Below are positions 59,835 to 64,000 of a stretch of 64,000 bases of DNA, in pieces. The position numbers and the translations under genes were made by a program. Below the pieces are notes generated by a model that was not told where the DNA came from, searched no databases, and saw only the letters and a program-made list of their open reading frames with translations. Source of the stretch: JAALLB01 sp964502215 (GTDB lineage: Bacteria > Pseudomonadota > Alphaproteobacteria > Rhizobiales > Rhizobiaceae); the NCBI GenBank assembly GCA_964502215.1, contig CAZCUN010000001.1:62001-126000 (forward strand), written 5' to 3'. How positions within the stretch are numbered: the stretch's first letter is position 1; every line of letters starts with the position of its first letter.

Positions 59835-60659
59835 ATGCGTGTAGCTTGTGTTCAGATGCGGTCAGGTGTCTTGATTGAAAATAATATTGAAGCAATGGAT
59901 AGTTTGGTGCGTAAGGCGGCAAACGAAGGCGCTAATTATATTCAAACACCAGAGATGACTGGAATTTTGCAAAAGAACCGAAAGGGACTTTTTGCAGAAA
60001 TCACATCGCAGGACAATGATAAGCTCGTAAAGCATTCGGCATTGCTTTCTAAAGAGTTAGGTGTTTGGTTGCATATCGGCTCACATGCCGTACTTGCAGG
60101 TGAGAGAATTGCTGCAAACCGCGCTTTTCTTTTTAACCCGCAAGGTGAACTTGTCACCACTTACGATAAAATTCATATGTTTGATGTGGATTTGGATAAT
60201 GGTGAGAGCTGGCGGGAATCAAAAGTTTATAAGCCGGGCGAGAAATCTTGCTTGGTCAATGCAGATGACTTCAAGCTTGGCATGTCGATTTGTTATGATA
60301 TTCGCTTTCCCCATCTTTATCGTGAGTATGCTTTACAAGGTGCGCAAATTTTAGCTGCACCTGCTGCCTTTACCCGTCAAACAGGACGCGCGCATTGGCA
60401 TATCTTGCAGCGGTCACGTGCGATTGAAAATGGTGCTTTTGTTATTTCTGCTGCACAGGGTGGTGATCATGAGGATGGGCGTGAAACTTTTGGACATTCA
60501 GTTATCATCAACCCTTGGGGTGAAATACTTGCAGAACATGCTAATGAAGAACCTGGCATTATATCTGCTGAAATTGATTTACATGAAGTTGTGAAAGCAC
60601 GTCAGAAAATTCCAAACCTTGCGAATGGTCGTGACTTTAATCTTGCGAGCGTTTCATGA
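59835..60659 (+). CDS. Carbon-nitrogen hydrolase (nitrilase superfamily)
   Basis: The 274-residue protein has the Glu-Lys-Cys triad: Glu in YIQTPEMTG, Lys in TYDKIHMFDVDL and Cys in GMSICYDIRFPHLYR. It resembles the Nit1/NitFhit branch, whose members hydrolyse deaminated glutathione, a repair role that would fit its position behind grxC. The substrate is inferred only. It overlaps the DUF1178 gene by four bases (ATGA). Confidence 0.92.
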   Translation: MRVACVQMRSGVLIENNIEAMDSLVRKAANEGANYIQTPEMTGILQKNRKGLFAEITSQDNDKLVKHSALLSKELGVWLHIGSHAVLAGERIAANRAFLFNPQGELVTTYDKIHMFDVDLDNGESWRESKVYKPGEKSCLVNADDFKLGMSICYDIRFPHLYREYALQGAQILAAPAAFTRQTGRAHWHILQRSRAIENGAFVISAAQGGDHEDGRETFGHSVIINPWGEILAEHANEEPGIISAEIDLHEVVKARQKIPNLANGRDFNLASVS

Positions 60660-61090
60660 TTAAATATTCTTTGATTTGTGAAAAGGATCATGATTTTGAA
60701 GCTTGGTTCGGGTCAAGCGATGATTATGAGAAACAATGCAAGCGGGGCTTTTTAGAATGCCCAAGTTGTGGCTCAAAGAAAATATCTAAAGCACTTATGG
60801 CTCCAGGTGTTGCTGGCACCAAAAAATCATCTGAAGACCAATCAATTGCTAATGTCGCGTCGCAAATGCCAGAAGAAGTTGTGACTAAAATTCGTGAGAT
60901 TAAAAACCATATTGAGCAAAACTCCGAAAATGTTGGCGACAAGTTTCCAGAAGAAGCCCGCAAAATTCATTATGGTGAAAGTGAAGCGCGTGGCATCTAT
61001 GGAAAGGCTTCTATAAAAGAAGCGAGTGAGCTTGCAGAAGAAGGGGTAGGTGTTGTGCCTATTCCTGAATTACCAGAAGATAAGAATTAA
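60656..61090 (+). CDS. DUF1178 protein
   Basis: The 144-residue protein starts MIKYSLICEKDHDFEAWFGS and has a four-cysteine zinc-like arrangement: a first Cys in CEKDH and another in KQCKRGFLECPSCGS. The second half is helical, with IREIKNHIEQNSENVGD and GESEARGIYG. The function is unknown. It is translationally coupled to the nitrilase gene, as in most rhizobia. Confidence 0.9.
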   Translation: MIKYSLICEKDHDFEAWFGSSDDYEKQCKRGFLECPSCGSKKISKALMAPGVAGTKKSSEDQSIANVASQMPEEVVTKIREIKNHIEQNSENVGDKFPEEARKIHYGESEARGIYGKASIKEASELAEEGVGVVPIPELPEDKN

Positions 61091-61180
61091 TCACGTAATT
61101 TATTGACGTGTCATATTTGGCAAACTAGAAACAATCCATATTAAATTAGCTTATAAGCCTAGCAGCTCAGGAGAATACGC

Positions 61181-63049
61181 GTGTCAAATTCCGAAACCAA
61201 AGTCATGGATAAACATCCCGGTCGTAATAGCCAAACATATGGCATTGCGCGTGAGCTTGGAACCGATATGGATTTGATCCATAGTCCAGCTGTTGGTGTG
61301 GTTGGTACTAAGGGTGACAGCCAATGTTATCTTGGGGTTCAAGGTAAGGTTGAAGCCATACATGATGCATTGCGAAATCGTATTGGTAAAGAAGATGGCA
61401 AAATGCAAATGCGTCTTGTTCAGCCTGAATATACGATTGCAACTTCTGATGGTATGCGTAACGGTACACGCGAAATGCGCTATTCGCTTATCGGACGCGA
61501 GGTTACTAACGATAGTTTTTGCGAGCATTTAAGCGCTAGTAATCTTGAAGGTGTGATTGCGGTTGTGGCTTGTGACAAACCACCAGTTGGAACGCTTTCT
61601 GCAATTTTAGAACATAACAAGCCAGCTATCATTATGTCGGATGGGCCTATTCGTCCTGCGAAAGATTCTAAAAGTAACGAGATGCTAGATATCGTGGCAG
61701 CTTTTCAGGTGGCTGGTCATCCTGATGAAGAATACAAAAAGCACATCGCTTGTGCAGCTTGCCCAGGCTATGGTTCGTGTGGTGGTATGTTCACCTACAA
61801 TACGATGCAGACGTTTATTGCAGTTGCTGGCATGGAGCCATTGCATATGGTCTCGCCACCTTCAGATGATCCGCGTCGTATGCAAGAATTTCCAGATCAG
61901 CTTGTGACGTATTTGGATGCGATGGTGAAAAAAGGTATTAAACCACGCGATATTGTTAAGCGCGATAATCTTCGAAATGCGCTAATCGTTGCGATGGCTG
62001 TGGGCGGCTCAACCAATGTTGTGCTTCACGTGCCTGAAATTGCGCGTGCCGCAGGGTTTGAAAACTTCTGGCGTGATGTGATGACACCAGAAGAATTTAA
62101 TCACTTGTCGCAACACCTTATCCCAGTGCTGACAGATGCGCGTCCTTACGGTCTTTATTCAATGGTGGATATTGACCAGATTGGCGGCATTCAGGTGATC
62201 GTCAAAGAGCTGATTAAAGCAGGTCTTGTAAACGGAGATACAGATACGTGTACGGGCGAAACCTTGTCTGAACAAATCGCAAGACTTGAAACGCCAGACC
62301 CTGATGGCCGTGTGGTTTACCCAGTTGAAAAACCATACAAAGAAACAGGCGGTCTTCGTGTTTTAGGTGGCAATCTTTCACCCGATTTTAGTGCGATTTT
62401 GAAACTTGCTGGTGTTGAAGGTGGACTTGAAGACAATATCTTTAGAGGCAAGGCCAGATGCTTTGATTCAGAATTTGAGCTTTTAGATGCGCTTGATCAA
62501 GCGCCTGATAGTTTCCAAAATAATGATATGGTTATGGTACGCTATGAAGGGCCGTCTGGTGCGCCGGGCATGCCTGAGATGCTTGATTCAACATCACGTA
62601 TCACAACGCTTTGCCGTGACAAAGGTATTGTAGTTGGTCTTATGACGGACGCACGTTTTTCTGGTGGTTCGGTTGGCCTTGTGATTGGTCACGTTGGCCC
62701 AGAGGCTGCTGTTGGCGGCCCAATTGCACTGGTTGAAGACGGTGATGAAATTGTGGTTGATCTTAATACAAGTGAGATTAACTGTACTGCTCTTCAAGAT
62801 GCAGCAACGGTTAAAACACGCATGGCTGCATGGCAAAAAATTGTCGATGCGAATGGTGGTATGCACCCATCTTGTGGTGAAGCAGATACGCGTCTTCTCG
62901 CACGTATGCGCAGTTCTGCTGTTTCAGCCATTCAAGGTGGTGGCATTCATCCAGGCCGCGAGTTGTGGGTCAATAAAAAACGTGAGCCTGTAAAAACAGG
63001 ATTTGTTCCAAGCAATAAATATCGTCCAGGTTCTGAAAAAGCATTTTGA
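61181..63049 (+). CDS. IlvD/Edd-family dehydratase, divergent
   Basis: The 622-residue protein belongs to the Fe-S dehydratase superfamily of dihydroxy-acid and sugar-acid dehydratases. It has the second cysteine cluster CAACPGYGSCGGMFTYNTMQ, the domain-2 motif RYEGPSGAPGMPEM, LMTDARFSGGS, and VGHVGPEAAVGGPIA. However the usual CDK-x-x-PG motif reads ACDKPPVGT, and the N-terminal asparagine block of IlvD is replaced by GVVGTKGDSQCYLG. It is therefore probably not the branched-chain amino-acid enzyme but a paralogue for another sugar or hydroxy acid. An aldo/keto reductase gene follows after 21 bases, which would fit a sugar pathway. Confidence 0.8.
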   Translation: MSNSETKVMDKHPGRNSQTYGIARELGTDMDLIHSPAVGVVGTKGDSQCYLGVQGKVEAIHDALRNRIGKEDGKMQMRLVQPEYTIATSDGMRNGTREMRYSLIGREVTNDSFCEHLSASNLEGVIAVVACDKPPVGTLSAILEHNKPAIIMSDGPIRPAKDSKSNEMLDIVAAFQVAGHPDEEYKKHIACAACPGYGSCGGMFTYNTMQTFIAVAGMEPLHMVSPPSDDPRRMQEFPDQLVTYLDAMVKKGIKPRDIVKRDNLRNALIVAMAVGGSTNVVLHVPEIARAAGFENFWRDVMTPEEFNHLSQHLIPVLTDARPYGLYSMVDIDQIGGIQVIVKELIKAGLVNGDTDTCTGETLSEQIARLETPDPDGRVVYPVEKPYKETGGLRVLGGNLSPDFSAILKLAGVEGGLEDNIFRGKARCFDSEFELLDALDQAPDSFQNNDMVMVRYEGPSGAPGMPEMLDSTSRITTLCRDKGIVVGLMTDARFSGGSVGLVIGHVGPEAAVGGPIALVEDGDEIVVDLNTSEINCTALQDAATVKTRMAAWQKIVDANGGMHPSCGEADTRLLARMRSSAVSAIQGGGIHPGRELWVNKKREPVKTGFVPSNKYRPGSEKAF

Positions 63050-63070
63050 TATATAGGTTGGAATAAACTC

Positions 63071-64000
63071 ATGAAGTTACGCAAGCTTGGCAAAGACGGC
63101 GCATCGGTTCAGCCCCTTGGTTATGGGGCGATGTCGTTTTCTAATTTTTATGGCGAAACCAATGAAGCCGAAAGCCATGCTATTTTAGATATGGCGATGG
63201 AGCGAGGTGTTACGCACCTTGATACGTCTAATGTTTACGGCATGGGGACGTCAGAAACTGTTCTTGGCACTTATTTAAAAGCCAATCCGCAGTGCAAAGA
63301 TGTTTTTAAAATTGCGACCAAAGGTTCGATTAAACGTAATCCAAATGGCCCTGGTAACGTGTTTGATAATACGCGCGAACACCTTGAGGATGAATTAGAT
63401 AAGAGCCTTGAGAAAATGGGCGTTGAATGTGTGGATTTATACTATCTGCATCGCCGTGATCCATCTGTTCCGATTGAAGAAGTAACCGAGATTTTAGCTG
63501 GCTTTGTTAAGGCGGGGAAAGCTAAGTCGATTGGATTTTCTGAAATTGCACCGACAACCTTGCGTAAGGCTCATAACGTTCATCCAGTAGCGGCAGTTCA
63601 ATCTGAGTATTCACTTTCAACACGTTCGCCTGAGATGGGCTTGGTTCAAACTTGTGAAGAACTTGGCGTTGCCTTGGTTGCGTTTTCACCCGTAGGGCGT
63701 TCGCTTCTAACCGATCATCCGTTGAGTTTTGATGCGGTTCAGGACATGGGGTTTTTAGTCAATAATCCACGCTTCATGCAACCAAATTATGATGCAAATA
63801 TTGAAGCTGTAAAACCGTTTCGCAAACTGGCTGCTGACATGGGGCTTTCAGCGGCAGGATTATCAATTGCATGGCTTTTGGCGCAAGGCGATCATATCAT
63901 TCCAATTCCAGGAACGCGCTCCACAAAACATTTTGCCGAATTGCTTCAAGGTGCAGAGCGTGAGTTGAGTTCAGATGAATTGAAAGCGATAGATGACATA
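63071..64000 (+). CDS. Aldo/keto reductase, 3' end outside the window
   Basis: 310 residues are visible with no stop before the window ends. The TIM-barrel shows family motifs LGYGAMSFSNFYG, THLDTSNVYGMGTSETVLG (Asp and Tyr of the active site), KIATKGSIKRN (Lys) and VDLYYLHRRDP (His). The C-terminal HIIPIPGTRSTKHF is the NADPH-binding segment. It resembles the AKR12/13 group of general reductases. It follows the dehydratase by 21 bases and is probably in the same unit. The missing part is likely 15-40 residues. Confidence 0.9.
   Translation, partial: MKLRKLGKDGASVQPLGYGAMSFSNFYGETNEAESHAILDMAMERGVTHLDTSNVYGMGTSETVLGTYLKANPQCKDVFKIATKGSIKRNPNGPGNVFDNTREHLEDELDKSLEKMGVECVDLYYLHRRDPSVPIEEVTEILAGFVKAGKAKSIGFSEIAPTTLRKAHNVHPVAAVQSEYSLSTRSPEMGLVQTCEELGVALVAFSPVGRSLLTDHPLSFDAVQDMGFLVNNPRFMQPNYDANIEAVKPFRKLAADMGLSAAGLSIAWLLAQGDHIIPIPGTRSTKHFAELLQGAERELSSDELKAIDDI

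Overview
This 64 kb window looks like chromosome from a marine alphaproteobacterium, most likely within or near the Hyphomicrobiales (Rhizobiales). The basis is gene content and order: xerD, a 48-residue membrane protein, aroK, aroB and a CNNM/CBS gene; a Suv3-like helicase, S4 protein, fdxA, carD and rpoH; cobS/cobT next to a J-domain gene and bolA; plus trmFO and an NDUFAF5-type methyltransferase. Base composition is AT-rich by eye, low for that order. A DMSP lyase (dddP) points to a marine lifestyle. I found no rRNA, tRNA, CRISPR array, insertion sequence or prophage.

Layout. 1-9.9 kb: three tandem genes for secreted DUF11/DUF7507-type beta-sandwich repeat proteins (the first cut by the window edge), then a 1226-residue outer-membrane beta-barrel protein. 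10-24 kb: trmFO, a DUF1127 microprotein, a DUF2157/GDYXXLXY membrane pair behind a doubled operator, an NDUFA9-like protein, a TSUP permease, a PilZ protein, a Bcr/CflA exporter, dddP, an OmpA lipoprotein, a GGDEF/EAL protein with a di-haem peroxidase, and a decayed GGDEF fragment. 24-40 kb: UDP-glucose dehydrogenase, an M48 protease, rpoH/carD/fdxA/S4/helicase, rpmB, a VUT-family transporter, cobT/cobS, a J-domain protein and bolA. 40-45 kb: an accessory-looking patch with an Abi/HEPN gene, a divergent LysR/acyl-CoA dehydrogenase pair whose dehydrogenase resembles a desulfinase, and an unrecognised HEPN-like gene. 44-64 kb: housekeeping genes (xerD, aroK-aroB, accA, an L,D-transpeptidase, secA, a parvulin, argJ, GNAT, mutT), two orphan Flp-type pilins, then the NDUFAF5-like gene, comF, grxC, a nitrilase, a DUF1178 gene, an IlvD/Edd-family dehydratase and a truncated aldo/keto reductase.

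Most interesting signal. The two smaller repeat proteins both stop at the same point of their last repeat, just before the strand that normally closes the domain (N-T-A-x-A type). The mature N-termini of the second and third proteins begin with a segment that looks like that missing strand (IDNTAVAVG and IDNDARAVG). This suggests head-to-tail assembly by donor-strand complementation, with the 1604-residue protein as a specialised end or anchor and the beta-barrel protein as outer-membrane partner. This is inference from sequence. A second theme is organosulfur use: DddP retains every metal ligand I could check, and the acyl-CoA dehydrogenase has lost its catalytic glutamate at both usual positions, as in 3-sulfinopropanoyl-CoA desulfinase.
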